Shown here: piece by piece, positions 1 through 7,746 of the stretch
Layout: each line of letters starts with the position of its first letter
Numbering within the stretch: position 1 is the stretch's first letter
NCBI GenBank assembly: GCA_030653035.1
Contig: JAUSAB010000034.1
Span: 1-34,624 of the forward strand
Direction: 5' to 3'
Length of the DNA: 34,624 bases
From: Desulfocapsaceae bacterium
GTDB taxonomy: Bacteria; Desulfobacterota; Desulfobulbia; Desulfobulbales; Desulfocapsaceae
Program-made: the position numbers and the translations under genes
The notes under the pieces: model-generated
Databases searched by the model: none
What the model was told of the DNA's origin: nothing
What the model saw: only the letters and a program-made list of their open reading frames with translations

Positions 1-1
1 T

Positions 2-142
2 GAGCCTCTTGCAAAATGAAGATTTTCGTCCAAAATCGAGGCATGCGAAAAATTTTACCGCAGGCATATAGTTGATATTCCGAGGATAAAATTTTGAGCA
101 TAACGAAGAGATTGGGCGAAAAGATCATTTTGCAAGAGGCTC
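2..142. repeat. MITE-like element with 18-bp perfect terminal inverted repeats
   Basis: Positions 2-19 are the exact reverse complement of 125-142 (arm GAGCCTCTTGCAAAATGA). The match continues imperfectly inward through a TTTTCG-type block to about 30 bp. The roughly 105 bp between the arms carry no ORF. Size and termini fit a non-autonomous miniature inverted-repeat transposon. The left flank falls at the window edge, so a target-site duplication cannot be tested. Confidence 0.6.
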
Positions 143-230
143 CCATAAAAGAAGAAGCCCCCAATGCCATTATTGGTTTGCCCCATTGGGATAATGAGCA
201 GAAAATTCAATTAAACAACAAGGAGGATGC

Positions 231-686
231 ATGCAGTTTCTGAAATCCAGACAACAAGTCGTCGCGCTTCTTGCAGCAGGAGTGGCCGGATTGGCGATCC
301 TGGTCTTCCTGCTGATCGGACCGCCACGACTCCTGGCCAAGTCGGAATCCCCGGCATTTTGCGCCAGTTGTCATGTCATGGAGGAACAGTACACGGCCTG
401 GAGTCACGCCGGCGCCCATCGACGGATCCTTTGCGTGGACTGCCACCTGCCCAACGGCGGCCCCATTGGCCATTACCTGTGGAAGTCCATTGATGGCATG
501 AAAGATGTCCTCTTCTTTCACTCAGGTCAGGTTCCCGAACGAATCACCCTGAGCAGCCACGGGACAGAGGTGGTGCAAAAAAACTGTCTCCGCTGTCATG
601 AAGAAACCGTGTCCCGCATGGACACCACCCGGCAATGCTGGAAATGTCACCGCCAACTCCAGCACCGACTAACCGGTACGTTATGA
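231..686 (+). CDS. nrfH: Cytochrome c nitrite reductase small subunit NrfH
   Basis: Membrane-anchored tetraheme quinol dehydrogenase of the NapC/NirT family that passes electrons from menaquinol to NrfA for reduction of nitrite to ammonium. The 151-residue protein has an N-terminal membrane anchor (about residues 9-30) and four CxxCH motifs (44-48, 68-72, 119-123, 136-140). Met50, two residues after the first heme His, matches the unusual Met ligand known in NrfH. A strong AAGGAGG ribosome site lies just upstream of the ATG. nrfA follows in the same direction. The C-terminus is odd: its last codons (RQLQHRLTGT plus a hydrophobic residue) are repeated downstream at 758-789 beyond an inserted hairpin repeat, and the present stop TTATGA reads into that repeat. 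Family assignment is secure. Confidence 0.95.
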   Translation: MQFLKSRQQVVALLAAGVAGLAILVFLLIGPPRLLAKSESPAFCASCHVMEEQYTAWSHAGAHRRILCVDCHLPNGGPIGHYLWKSIDGMKDVLFFHSGQVPERITLSSHGTEVVQKNCLRCHEETVSRMDTTRQCWKCHRQLQHRLTGTL

Positions 687-777
687 GAAGGCGGCATAAG
701 AATCCATAAATGAAGACAGCAAGAAAAACATTGCTCTTTTCATAACGGCGTCTAAACCGCCAACTCCAGCACCGACT
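649..777. repeat. 22-bp direct repeat (649-670 and 756-777) flanking an inserted hairpin element
   Basis: Positions 649-670, inside the 3' end of nrfH, recur identically at 756-777. Beyond the 22 bp the two copies still encode the same peptide ending (L-T-G-T then L or I, then stop) with different synonymous codons. The 85 bp in between hold a copy of the dispersed hairpin repeat seen elsewhere in the window. This fits an insertion that duplicated the end of nrfH. Confidence 0.7.
676..752 (-). repeat. Dispersed hairpin repeat family 1, copy A (diverged)
   Basis: Read on the minus strand this aligns with the copies at 22188 and 24479: a GCCGTTATGAAA-type arm, a central GCAATG..TTGC section, and the shared linker CTTATGCCGC. 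It is the most diverged copy. It sits between nrfH and nrfA, so it is probably transcribed with them. Confidence 0.55.
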
Positions 778-838
778 GACAGGAACCATTTAGCAAATAA
801 CATCTGCTAACTAACAATTAAGGGAGGGGAAATAAGCA

Positions 839-2290
839 ATGAAGAAGACAAAAAAAGTGGTGTACACGGCACTGGCATTGATGGCAACTCTGGCGTTGGG
901 CGCCGGCTGCTCGCCGGAAAAACCAAAACCGGTAAAGACCGTGGAGATTGCGGATGGCGTGATCGATCCGGCCCAGTGGGGTAAGGCCTGGCCGGTGGAA
1001 TATGACATGTGGAAAAAGACCGGTGAACCAACGCCTGTCGGCAAGAGCAAGTACAAAAAAGGCAATGACGGCGGCGTGACCTATGACAAGCTGTCGGAAT
1101 ACCCGTTCAACGCCCTGCTCTTTAATGGCTGGGGCTTTGGTATTGAATACAATGAACCGCGCGGCCACCTCTACATGATGAAAGATCAGGCCGATGTTGA
1201 TCCTTCCCGGGTCAAGGCCGGCGGCGTCTGTCTGACCTGCAAGACCCCCTATGCCCCTCAGCTTGAAAAGAAAATGGGCAAGGATTATTTCTCCAAACCC
1301 TACAAGGATGTGGTGGCCGAGCTCCCCCAGGAGCATCAGGATCTTGGCGTGGCCTGTATCGATTGCCACGACAACAAGGACATGTCGCTGAAGCTCTCCC
1401 GTGGATTCACTCTCAGCAAGGCCCTGAAGACCATGGGCGTCGATGAGGCCAAACTGACCAGCCAGGAGAAACGCTCACTGGTCTGCGCCCAGTGCCATGT
1501 GACCTACACCATTCCCAAAGATGCCGACATGAAGTCTGTAGATGTCTTCTTCCCCTGGGAAGGAAGCAAATGGGGGCAGATGCCCGTCGAAAACATCATC
1601 AAACAGATCCGCAGCAATCCTGCCTACGGCGAATGGAAACAATCCGTTACCGGCTTCAAGCTGGCCTTTATCCGCCATCCTGAGTTTGAGATGTACTCCA
1701 ACAACAGTGTCCATTGGCAGGCCGGCGTTTCCTGTGCCGACTGTCATATGCCGTACACCAAGGTAGGTAGCCAGAAGGCCTCGGATCACCGCATCATGAG
1801 TCCGCTGAAAAATGACATGAAGGCGTGTCAGCAATGCCATACCGAGACCCCGGAATGGCTGAAAGGACAGGTCTTCGCCATCCAGGATCGGGCCGCCTCC
1901 ATCTTTATCCGTTCCGGCTATGCCACTGCCAAGGTGGCCAAACTCTTTGAAATGACCCACAAGGCCCAGGCCGAAGGGAAGACCATTGATCAGGCCCTCT
2001 ACGATCAGGCCAAAGATCATTATCTCGAAGCGTTTTACCGCGTCCTCTTCTTCGGGGCCGAGAACTCGGTTGGCTTCCATAATCCAACCGAGGCCATGCG
2101 CATCCTGGGCGATGCCGCCCTTCAGGCCGGACAGGCGGAAGCCCTACTCCGTCAAGCCATGACGGCCGCAGGCATTGCCGTGCCGGCCAAGATCGACCTG
2201 GAACTGTCCAAATATACGGACAACCGGGGGGCGAAGAAGCTCATGTTCAAACCGGAACAGGAGTTGAAAGACCCCTTCCCAGTCAAATAA
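839..2290 (+). CDS. nrfA: Cytochrome c nitrite reductase catalytic subunit NrfA
   Basis: Periplasmic pentaheme ammonia-forming nitrite reductase. The 483-residue protein has an N-terminal signal ending near Cys24 (LGAGC, a weak lipobox). It carries the NrfA-specific active-site heme motif CLTCK at 131-135, then four CxxCH motifs (173-177, 216-220, 299-303, 330-334). Arg108, Tyr223 and His280 lie where the catalytic Arg/Tyr/His triad of the family is expected, and the CHMPY...DHRIMSP segment after heme 4 is typical. Start chosen at 839 because AGGGAGGGGA lies about nine bases upstream. It forms the NrfHA complex with the preceding gene. A clear terminator follows. Confidence 0.97.
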   Translation: MKKTKKVVYTALALMATLALGAGCSPEKPKPVKTVEIADGVIDPAQWGKAWPVEYDMWKKTGEPTPVGKSKYKKGNDGGVTYDKLSEYPFNALLFNGWGFGIEYNEPRGHLYMMKDQADVDPSRVKAGGVCLTCKTPYAPQLEKKMGKDYFSKPYKDVVAELPQEHQDLGVACIDCHDNKDMSLKLSRGFTLSKALKTMGVDEAKLTSQEKRSLVCAQCHVTYTIPKDADMKSVDVFFPWEGSKWGQMPVENIIKQIRSNPAYGEWKQSVTGFKLAFIRHPEFEMYSNNSVHWQAGVSCADCHMPYTKVGSQKASDHRIMSPLKNDMKACQQCHTETPEWLKGQVFAIQDRAASIFIRSGYATAKVAKLFEMTHKAQAEGKTIDQALYDQAKDHYLEAFYRVLFFGAENSVGFHNPTEAMRILGDAALQAGQAEALLRQAMTAAGIAVPAKIDLELSKYTDNRGAKKLMFKPEQELKDPFPVK

Positions 2291-2350
2291 GCTCTGACAC
2301 TCCGGCATGAGGAACCTCTCATGTCGGAGATATTTCACAATGAATTTCTC

Positions 2351-2378
2351 AGCCCCCAAAGTATCGGGGGCTTTTTTT
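2351..2378 (+). terminator. Rho-independent terminator after nrfA
   Basis: AGCCCCC pairs with GGGGGCT across a short loop and is followed by seven T residues, 60 bp after the nrfA stop. Confidence 0.85.
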
Positions 2379-2387
2379 ACTGCACGT

Positions 2388-2401
2388 TTGACCCAAGGCA
2401 A
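2388..2401 (+). promoter_or_regulatory. FNR/CRP-family-like box, orphan copy
   Basis: TTGACCCAAGGCAA is a one-mismatch version of the palindrome TTGAC-N4-GTCAA found at 8411. The downstream bases (GTGACAGGG then a GTATT-like block) are also shared. No -10 hexamer stands at the expected distance and no credible gene follows before the convergent gene ending at 2582, so it may be a decayed promoter or may drive an RNA. Confidence 0.4.
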
Positions 2402-2581
2402 GTGACAGGGGGTATTCTAAAAAAAGGGGAGAATCTATTTGGCAAAATAAAAGGGAATAAATTTACCCTGAACTTAAAAATAAGGTTTGTAGCGGGCTAT
2501 ACTGCAGTATCCCTCAACAAGGTCATTCATATGTTGCTTCATACATCGTAGTGACAAAACACCCTGAGGGAAGTCATACAA

Positions 2582-3040
2582 TCACTTTCCGCTGTTATAT
2601 TTTAACCAGTTCGTATCGGCCTTTTTGATGTTACCAGGAATATCTCTGCTCCATTTTTCATACGCTGCCATGCTGCAATTCAGGTAAAGCTTCCCGTTAA
2701 CGATCTTCCATACTTCCGGGTCGGTAGCGGCTTTCCTCGCCTCCGTCATGGCCCAGGCGCAATAACCGTCATATTGCGGGGCGTATTTCTCCGGACTGGC
2801 CTCAAACAGCTCCCCGTTTTCTCTATTTAGGAAATACCAGGTCAGGTTATGCCACTGGAAGGTAAATGACTCGTTGCCTTTCAGGGCCTTACCGGCCTGA
2901 AAATATGCGACGGTATCATATCCCTTTATGGCTACATCACCCACCGGTGACTTTCCGGCGGCTATGCCGCTAAATCCAGTCAGCAGTAGTGCAAATAAAA
3001 AACTCATTAGAATCTTATCAACTGAGTTTAGTGATTTCAT
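2582..3040 (-). CDS. Secreted YHS-domain protein
   Basis: 152 residues with an N-terminal signal peptide (hydrophobic about 10-28, cleavage likely near AAG/KSP). A YHS-type domain follows: DTVAYF (42-47), a KG-rich turn, FQWHNLTWYF (61-70), then SPEKYAPQYDGYCAWA (82-97). YHS domains are short modules thought to bind metals; the Tyr/Cys-rich GYCAWA stretch is the family's core. GGAGGT stands about eight bases before the ATG at 3040. The exact substrate is not known. It converges with nrfA and is separated from it by the terminator, so shared regulation is not indicated. Confidence 0.85.
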   Translation of the reverse strand: MKSLNSVDKILMSFLFALLLTGFSGIAAGKSPVGDVAIKGYDTVAYFQAGKALKGNESFTFQWHNLTWYFLNRENGELFEASPEKYAPQYDGYCAWAMTEARKAATDPEVWKIVNGKLYLNCSMAAYEKWSRDIPGNIKKADTNWLKYNSGK

Positions 3041-3138
3041 ATCCGTCTACCTCCCAATATCAATTATTCTAACGTAAAGTTAAGTGACTGCTACGCTTCT
3101 TCCGGTCAGAGGAAAAACAGGAGCGGAAGTGTGCAAAA

Positions 3139-3351
3139 TTATGCATCACTGTCTTCTACTTCTATCATATTCATAATCTCAGCCTGAAACGCCTCATCCT
3201 GCATCAGTTTTACGGCAATTGCCTGACAGATTGCCCCGGCAGGACCATCCACATCGCCTGAAGCCACATTCACCGAGACTCCACCCTCTTCATCGACTTC
3301 CAAAATAAGTGCCGCCTGATTATCTTTGAGTTCCATATTCAATGTTTTCAC
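3139..3351 (-). CDS. Small acidic hypothetical protein
   Basis: A 70-residue ORF starting with GTG at 3351; an ATG at 3336 (65 residues), preceded by AGGTGA, is an equally good start. It begins like a small beta sheet (ALILEVDEEGGVSVNVAS), then a helix (GAICQAIAVKLMQDEAFQAEIMNMI) and an acidic tail. No signal peptide, membrane segment or recognised motif. It lies 36 bp downstream of a possible small ORF and of the methyltransferase on the same strand, so it may belong to that transcript. Function unknown; the ordered composition suggests a real gene. Confidence 0.55.
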   Translation of the reverse strand: MKTLNMELKDNQAALILEVDEEGGVSVNVASGDVDGPAGAICQAIAVKLMQDEAFQAEIMNMIEVEDSDA

Positions 3352-3386
3352 CTCAGCTTCTTATAATATTTCTTTCTGATAGATCA

Positions 3387-3542
3387 TCAATTGATGAGCC
3401 CGATTCCAAGGAGAATTCTGTCGGTAACTTTGTCACGATGACCACAAAAAATCTCACCCTCCTCAACACCAGCCGTTTTCATGTCAGGCGGCAGGATGAT
3501 GCCCAGGTGCCGCTTGACTGCCGGATCAGGCTTGCACGTCAC
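3387..3542 (-). CDS. Possible small protein translationally coupled to the methyltransferase
   Basis: A 51-codon reading frame begins with GTG at 3542, overlapping the methyltransferase stop as GTGA, and ends at TGA 3387-3389. It translates to a plausible mixed peptide (VTCKPDPAVKRHLGI..., then EEGEIFCGHRDK, then RILLGIGLIN). The four-base overlap is the geometry of translational coupling. No domain is recognised. It could also be a remnant of a longer gene. Confidence 0.35.
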   Translation of the reverse strand: MTCKPDPAVKRHLGIILPPDMKTAGVEEGEIFCGHRDKVTDRILLGIGLIN

Positions 3543-4312
3543 TTTCTCGCGACTACGTTGATACGCCTGAAAGTTTCAAAACACCTTCCGTCAGCGTGGC
3601 GTGTTTTCTGAATCATGCGTTCAATGACGAACTGACGAAAATCCTCTTTGCGTTCATCAGACACCAGTTTCATAAATGGTACCAGGCTTGGCTGATCAAT
3701 CCATTTGATCATGGTTTCCGCATCGGCAAAATAGCGGTCGGCATTTTCACTCCACACTCGGGATTCTGTAAAGGGGATGCCACGCATGAGGAGTGCGTAT
3801 TCTCCAACAGTCGGCATATACCATGGCCATTCAAAATCGGAGAAAGAGTAGACGAATTGCGGAAGCTTGATAGCCTCTTTCACAACACTAAAGAAATTCG
3901 CACAATTGCCATCGCCTGCAAAATTGAATTTCAGAATTCCGCCACTTTTGAGGGCGCGAAACACATTCCCAAGCAAGGCTTTATGGCTCTTTATCCAGTG
4001 CAACGCAGCATTGGAGAAAACAACATCAAACTCGCTCTCAAAATCCAGACTGTTTATGTCGTAAACTTCAAAAGATAAATTATCAGCCTGATGTGATTTG
4101 GCAGCTTCAATCATGCCGTGAGAGGCATCAATCCCAATGACTGTCCCTTGTGTAAGGGCCGCCAATTGAGAGGTGAGCGCCCCATCGCCGCACCCGAGAT
4201 CGAGAATTCGCTCTGTTCCAGAAATGCTCAGTTCCTGTATCAGCTTAGCTCCCCACTCTTTCTGGTGTGCCGATGCAGCCGCATATTTTTTTCCGTCGAA
4301 CTCGTGTGCCAT
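3539..4312 (-). CDS. Class I SAM-dependent methyltransferase, trans-aconitate methyltransferase-like
   Basis: 257 residues with a Rossmann methyltransferase core. Motif I is LDLGCGDGA (37-45), the acidic residue after beta 2 is Asp62 in IGIDAS, and FDVVFSNAALHWI (about 94-106) is the post-II motif typical of Tam-like enzymes. The C-terminal half (WPWYMPTVGEY..., FRRINVVARK) also resembles the trans-aconitate 2-methyltransferase group. The substrate cannot be fixed from sequence; small carboxylic acids are likely for this group. It is cytoplasmic. Its stop overlaps a possible small ORF. Confidence 0.8.
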   Translation of the reverse strand: MAHEFDGKKYAAASAHQKEWGAKLIQELSISGTERILDLGCGDGALTSQLAALTQGTVIGIDASHGMIEAAKSHQADNLSFEVYDINSLDFESEFDVVFSNAALHWIKSHKALLGNVFRALKSGGILKFNFAGDGNCANFFSVVKEAIKLPQFVYSFSDFEWPWYMPTVGEYALLMRGIPFTESRVWSENADRYFADAETMIKWIDQPSLVPFMKLVSDERKEDFRQFVIERMIQKTRHADGRCFETFRRINVVARK

Positions 4313-4566
4313 ATCTATATCTTACAGGAAAAATTACAATAATTTGTGTTTTCCACAGATACCACGACCAAGCTCACCGAACGCGGGGCTGCTCACTCGT
4401 TCCGGGTGTAGCAGATGGTGAGTATTTTCAAAAAAAGTCTTAAATTACAGGGGAAGATAGCGTTCTCGAATACCCTTTTGGGGTGATATTCAGTAAGCAG
4501 CTTGAATTTCGGCATCATTAGGATGTGAAAATGCCATCCTCAGTTCAGGAAAATTGACCCACCACT

Positions 4567-5670
4567 TTATTTTTCCAAAAAATTCGCCATATCACCGTCT
4601 TGTGCCAGCGGCGCGGCCGTGGTCGCTGACAAGCACTGCCTCAGCAGGGCAATAGACGCACGAAGACGATTGACGTCGCCACTAGAAAGATAAAAATCAC
4701 GCTGGAAACTCTTGGCTTGATTTTCTGCAACCACGTCAACCTTCAAATGCCATTCGCCTTCCCGCCAAGCGAAATGTTCGTCGGCGAACGCCTTGGAAAT
4801 TTCGTATGCGTCGGCGCTCATTGGATCGACCAAGCCATTGAATTTCTGCACACAAGGTGGCTGCAACTTGTACTCCGGCAGCGCGCCAACCTTACTGTAG
4901 AGACTCGCAAAATTCACGCCCGGCATCAGCACAACTCGAAGATCCATCTTAGCTCCGGCAGAAATTGGGAACGGCCCCATCACAGGGTAAAACGGGCCAA
5001 ACGTATTAACAAATGTCCAGTAGGCAGGTGACAGGACGAAAGAAGCATCCTTGCTCACTAATGTGCCGCGGATTTCATTGATCGTTGTCATTGATGTGCC
5101 CACATTCTCGACTCGCAGTGAAACCATAGCGAAAGGATTTCCAAAATACTGACCGACGAACATGGGCGGTTCAAGGGCCTTGACAAGTTCCGGGGGAGCC
5201 GGCGTCAAGCGTATCTCGACATTCCTCATCTCCGCAGCGCTTTTGGTCATAACTGCGGGTGTCTCATAGCCGGGCGCCTTGATCTGGAGTTTGTATTCCT
5301 TGAGAATCCGATCGCGAGGCACAGTAATGTCGAATTGACCGACACCATTCGTCGGTACTGTCGCGATAGTTATCAGGTTGATAGTCGCGCCGGCGATGGG
5401 GTCGCCCGTCGTGGACAGAACAGCACCATGAAATATTTCACCGCTGTTAATCCAGCGATCGAATGATGGTGCAAGTGTGGAACTGAGTACGCCGAGGACC
5501 AATGCCAAGATGGCAGTTTGGAAGATACGGTTGATGACGAAGCGATTGATAGACGCAGAAGGAGTCCATTTCCCCGTGCGCACCAGAATCCGTAACACGC
5601 CGAAGATCAGCAGAAGGAACAGGGCCGCCAGCTGAAGCGGTGTGCCTATTTGTTGTATTATGGAAGCCAT
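4567..5670 (-). CDS. Membrane protein with carboxypeptidase-regulatory-like domain, function unknown
   Basis: 367 residues. Two membrane helices (about 11-30 and 48-66) are followed by a region resembling a carboxypeptidase regulatory-like beta-sandwich: GEIFHGAVLSTTGDPIAGAT (77-96), GQFDITVPRD, then LQIKAPGYETP (128-138). The rest, to about residue 350, has no motif I recognise and is probably outside the membrane. No good ribosome site is visible before the ATG at 5670, so a different start is possible. It stands alone on the minus strand between the methyltransferase and a region of hairpins. Confidence 0.6.
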   Translation of the reverse strand: MASIIQQIGTPLQLAALFLLLIFGVLRILVRTGKWTPSASINRFVINRIFQTAILALVLGVLSSTLAPSFDRWINSGEIFHGAVLSTTGDPIAGATINLITIATVPTNGVGQFDITVPRDRILKEYKLQIKAPGYETPAVMTKSAAEMRNVEIRLTPAPPELVKALEPPMFVGQYFGNPFAMVSLRVENVGTSMTTINEIRGTLVSKDASFVLSPAYWTFVNTFGPFYPVMGPFPISAGAKMDLRVVLMPGVNFASLYSKVGALPEYKLQPPCVQKFNGLVDPMSADAYEISKAFADEHFAWREGEWHLKVDVVAENQAKSFQRDFYLSSGDVNRLRASIALLRQCLSATTAAPLAQDGDMANFLEK

Positions 5671-5876
5671 TTAATATTACCCGGTTGTATCAAGGAGTAA
5701 GGTATTAACACCGATCAGTACCACATTGGTTAAGATTGGATTTTTCGATCTTACCCCTGTACTCTGAGACAGAGTCAAATATTTTGGAAATTTACAAAGA
5801 AATCTTCGGGCAGATTGAGGATTGTAAGAAATTATTACTTTTGTAAGATCCTCAGAGGGTTGCGTTTATGTGTACT

Positions 5877-5931
5877 GCTAAGACGGACCGCAAGCGGCCG
5901 TCTTAGCGACGCCGGACGCTTCGCCAGCGTC
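5877..5931. repeat. Two adjacent GC-rich hairpins
   Basis: Positions 5877-5907 fold as a 14-bp stem (GCTAAGACGG outer arm, CCGC inner arm, one unpaired A, loop AA). Positions 5908-5931 form a second, weaker stem (GACGC with GCGTC). They lie between the 3' end of the PilZ gene and the upstream side of the membrane-protein gene, both on the minus strand. No T run follows on either strand, so a simple terminator is unlikely. The rest of 5671-5955 shows nothing else. Confidence 0.5.
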
Positions 5932-5955
5932 GTTGGAAACACCATTCGGAGATGA

Positions 5956-6330
5956 TCACAGAAGTCCTTCTTCATCCAACTGCTTAATGAAATCAGTGGT
6001 TTTCTCGTATTCAAAAAACAGATTTCTAATGACCTCCTGACTCTTCTGATCTATCTGCAGAGTCTGAAAACCGGCTATAGAATCATCGGCTCGAACAAGC
6101 TGGACAAACATCTCAATTCTCTGTCCCGCTTCGGTGAGAATCTCGAGCTGGTATTCTGCGGTGGGAACCTCTTCTGAGAAAGCCTTGACAGTGACCCCTC
6201 CTTCGCTGATATCGATTGTGCTGGCCTTTATCGTCGGATTGTTGCTGCTTGAAAGAATCGCCTTCCCACTCAAGGGTACACGAAAGTATCTTCTCAAGGG
6301 TACACGTAAGTATATTCTCTTAAGCTCCAT
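5956..6330 (-). CDS. PilZ-domain protein with duplicated RxxxR motif
   Basis: 124-residue single-domain PilZ protein, a likely cyclic di-GMP receptor. The canonical binding motifs are present: RRYFR (13-17) and DISEGG (40-45, the DxSxxG signature). A perfect-phase 24-bp tandem duplication (about 6271-6318) repeats the motif, giving RIYLR (5-9) directly before RRYFR. The normal family start would be close to the second copy, so the first is an added segment. The AGAGG before the ATG at 6330 is an acceptable ribosome site. The gene lies next to a decayed insertion sequence. Confidence 0.8.
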   Translation of the reverse strand: MELKRIYLRVPLRRYFRVPLSGKAILSSSNNPTIKASTIDISEGGVTVKAFSEEVPTAEYQLEILTEAGQRIEMFVQLVRADDSIAGFQTLQIDQKSQEVIRNLFFEYEKTTDFIKQLDEEGLL

Positions 6331-6431
6331 ATCAAAACCTCTTTATAGTTTATGTAATTAAAATCAGTCTATTTCTGACTCTTTTCCTTATCATTCTTCC
6401 CACCTTTCCTCGCCCATTACAATTCTCTTAA

Positions 6432-6934
6432 GTGGCTCTTGTTGGCGGAAAAAGAGGTCGAGGGGCCGAGGGGAAACGACCGGTTCTTGTAGCTGTGGAA
6501 ACTCGTAAAAATGGGCCGGATTTGTTGCCATGCAAGCTGTTAACACTGCTTCCAAAGTAACCGTTCGCCAGTTTCTTGGCAAACACCTTAAAGTTGATCA
6601 GACGGTGAAGACAGATGCTCTGCCGGTTCTTAATGCTGTCAGTGAAACGCAGCATCACAGGAAAGAATTGACTCCCCCCAGAGAGACGGCTGTATGGTTG
6701 CCGTTGGTCCACAGAATGATCGGTAACATGAAAACGTTTATCAACGGGACTTTTCATGGTGTTTATTCCAAGTGCCTTCAGGAGTATCTTGACGAGTTTT
6801 GTTACCGTTTTAATCGGAGGCTCTGAGAACCGAAACTTCCACTACGTTTGCTCAATACATGCCTTGCTCATGTGCCTATCCGGATTGCTGAGTTTCCTGT
6901 AGAGACACTTTTTGATGTTTCTTTTACTATATAA
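6432..6934 (+). pseudogene. IS1595-type (ISXO2-like) transposase remnant
   Basis: Three reading-frame pieces join into the C-terminal part of an IS1595 DDE transposase. The first piece (6432 to about 6520) reads VGGKRGRG, then KRPVLVAVETRKNGP. A frameshift near 6520 leads to the ORF at 6530, which ends VHRMIGNMKTFINGTFHG..., LQEYLDEFCYRFNRRL. An in-frame TGA at 6824 (where Trp is usual, RRFWE) interrupts it, and the frame continues to 6934 (EPKLPLRLLNTC). The N-terminal zinc-ribbon part is missing. The element is inactive. Confidence 0.75.
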
Positions 6935-7270
6935 AATTTTCTTATTAACATCAATAAAAAATGAATTGTCATTCATGCTTCATTGATATTAATAACATTC
7001 TGATATTAGTATTATTAATGATCTTATAATTACTGTTAGGGATAGTAATTTTCTTGTGTTCAATACCATGTCAATATATAAATTTTTTTTGTGTGGAGTA
7101 GATGTTTTGTGAAAAGCAGGAAAGTGAGATAGGTCGTCAACAGTGGACACCAAATCAATTTACCATCAGTTCTCTGCAGAATGGCTCAGCAAATTCTCAG
7201 ATATTTTGAGGTAACTTTTCCCTTTTCATTCGTCTCATGGCTGAATCACCCCAAACGCCTCCATCGATAA
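6935..7270. other. AT-rich noncoding stretch beside the IS remnant
   Basis: No gene is visible. About 6935-7090 is strikingly AT-rich compared with the flanking genes and contains partly self-complementary TAATATCA/TGATATTA blocks. It may be the end of the degraded insertion element or a former promoter region. Confidence 0.4.
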
Positions 7271-7565
7271 AACAGCGAACCGCTCCGCCATTATCTCACT
7301 GAGATGAAGGATAATCTTTTCCTCGATCTTCTGGCCTATAATATCGGGCCGGCCAATGGCGGTCTGCGCTTTATTATGAATCAGTACGGGGCCACCGATT
7401 TTATCACCGCCCTATCCCCTGCAACTGCCCCGTGACTATCCGATCCGTGTTCTCTCCTACTCCCTCGCCTTTCGCATAGGGCGGAAGGAAGGCCGGCTTC
7501 TCACTTACGAAGAGGGAAAAAACGCCCAGCGAATCCAGGCTATTGGCATCCCCGGACTGCGGTAA
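7271..7565 (+). pseudogene. Lytic transglycosylase C-terminal remnant, frameshifted
   Basis: Two frames together read like the C-terminus of an SLT-type lytic transglycosylase. The first (7271-7435) gives HYLTEMKDNLFLDLLAYNIG, then PANGGLRFI, where AYNIGPANG corresponds to the AYNxGP motif. After a frameshift near 7425 the second frame gives QLPRDYPIRVLSYSLAFRIG and ends GIPGLR at 7563. The catalytic N-terminal part is absent. The family assignment comes from motif recall and is moderate. The following 180 bp up to the next gene show nothing further. Confidence 0.5.
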
Positions 7566-7746
7566 AAAAAATCAAACCCCAATCAACCAGTGGTGAAGCG
7601 AGTGTTGACTCGGCTTTAGAGTCCTTTTGGAAATGAAAAAGATGCCCCTTGAATCCTTCTACTGATCTAAAGATGAAAATACGTAGGGCGGTCATATGGA
7701 GCGATTGGTTATGGCCTAATTATCAGTGCTATGCGGATCATCATCA

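Noticed and set aside
2321-2551. 76-codon frame after nrfA
   Set aside because: It runs through the nrfA terminator and regulator box; no ribosome site.
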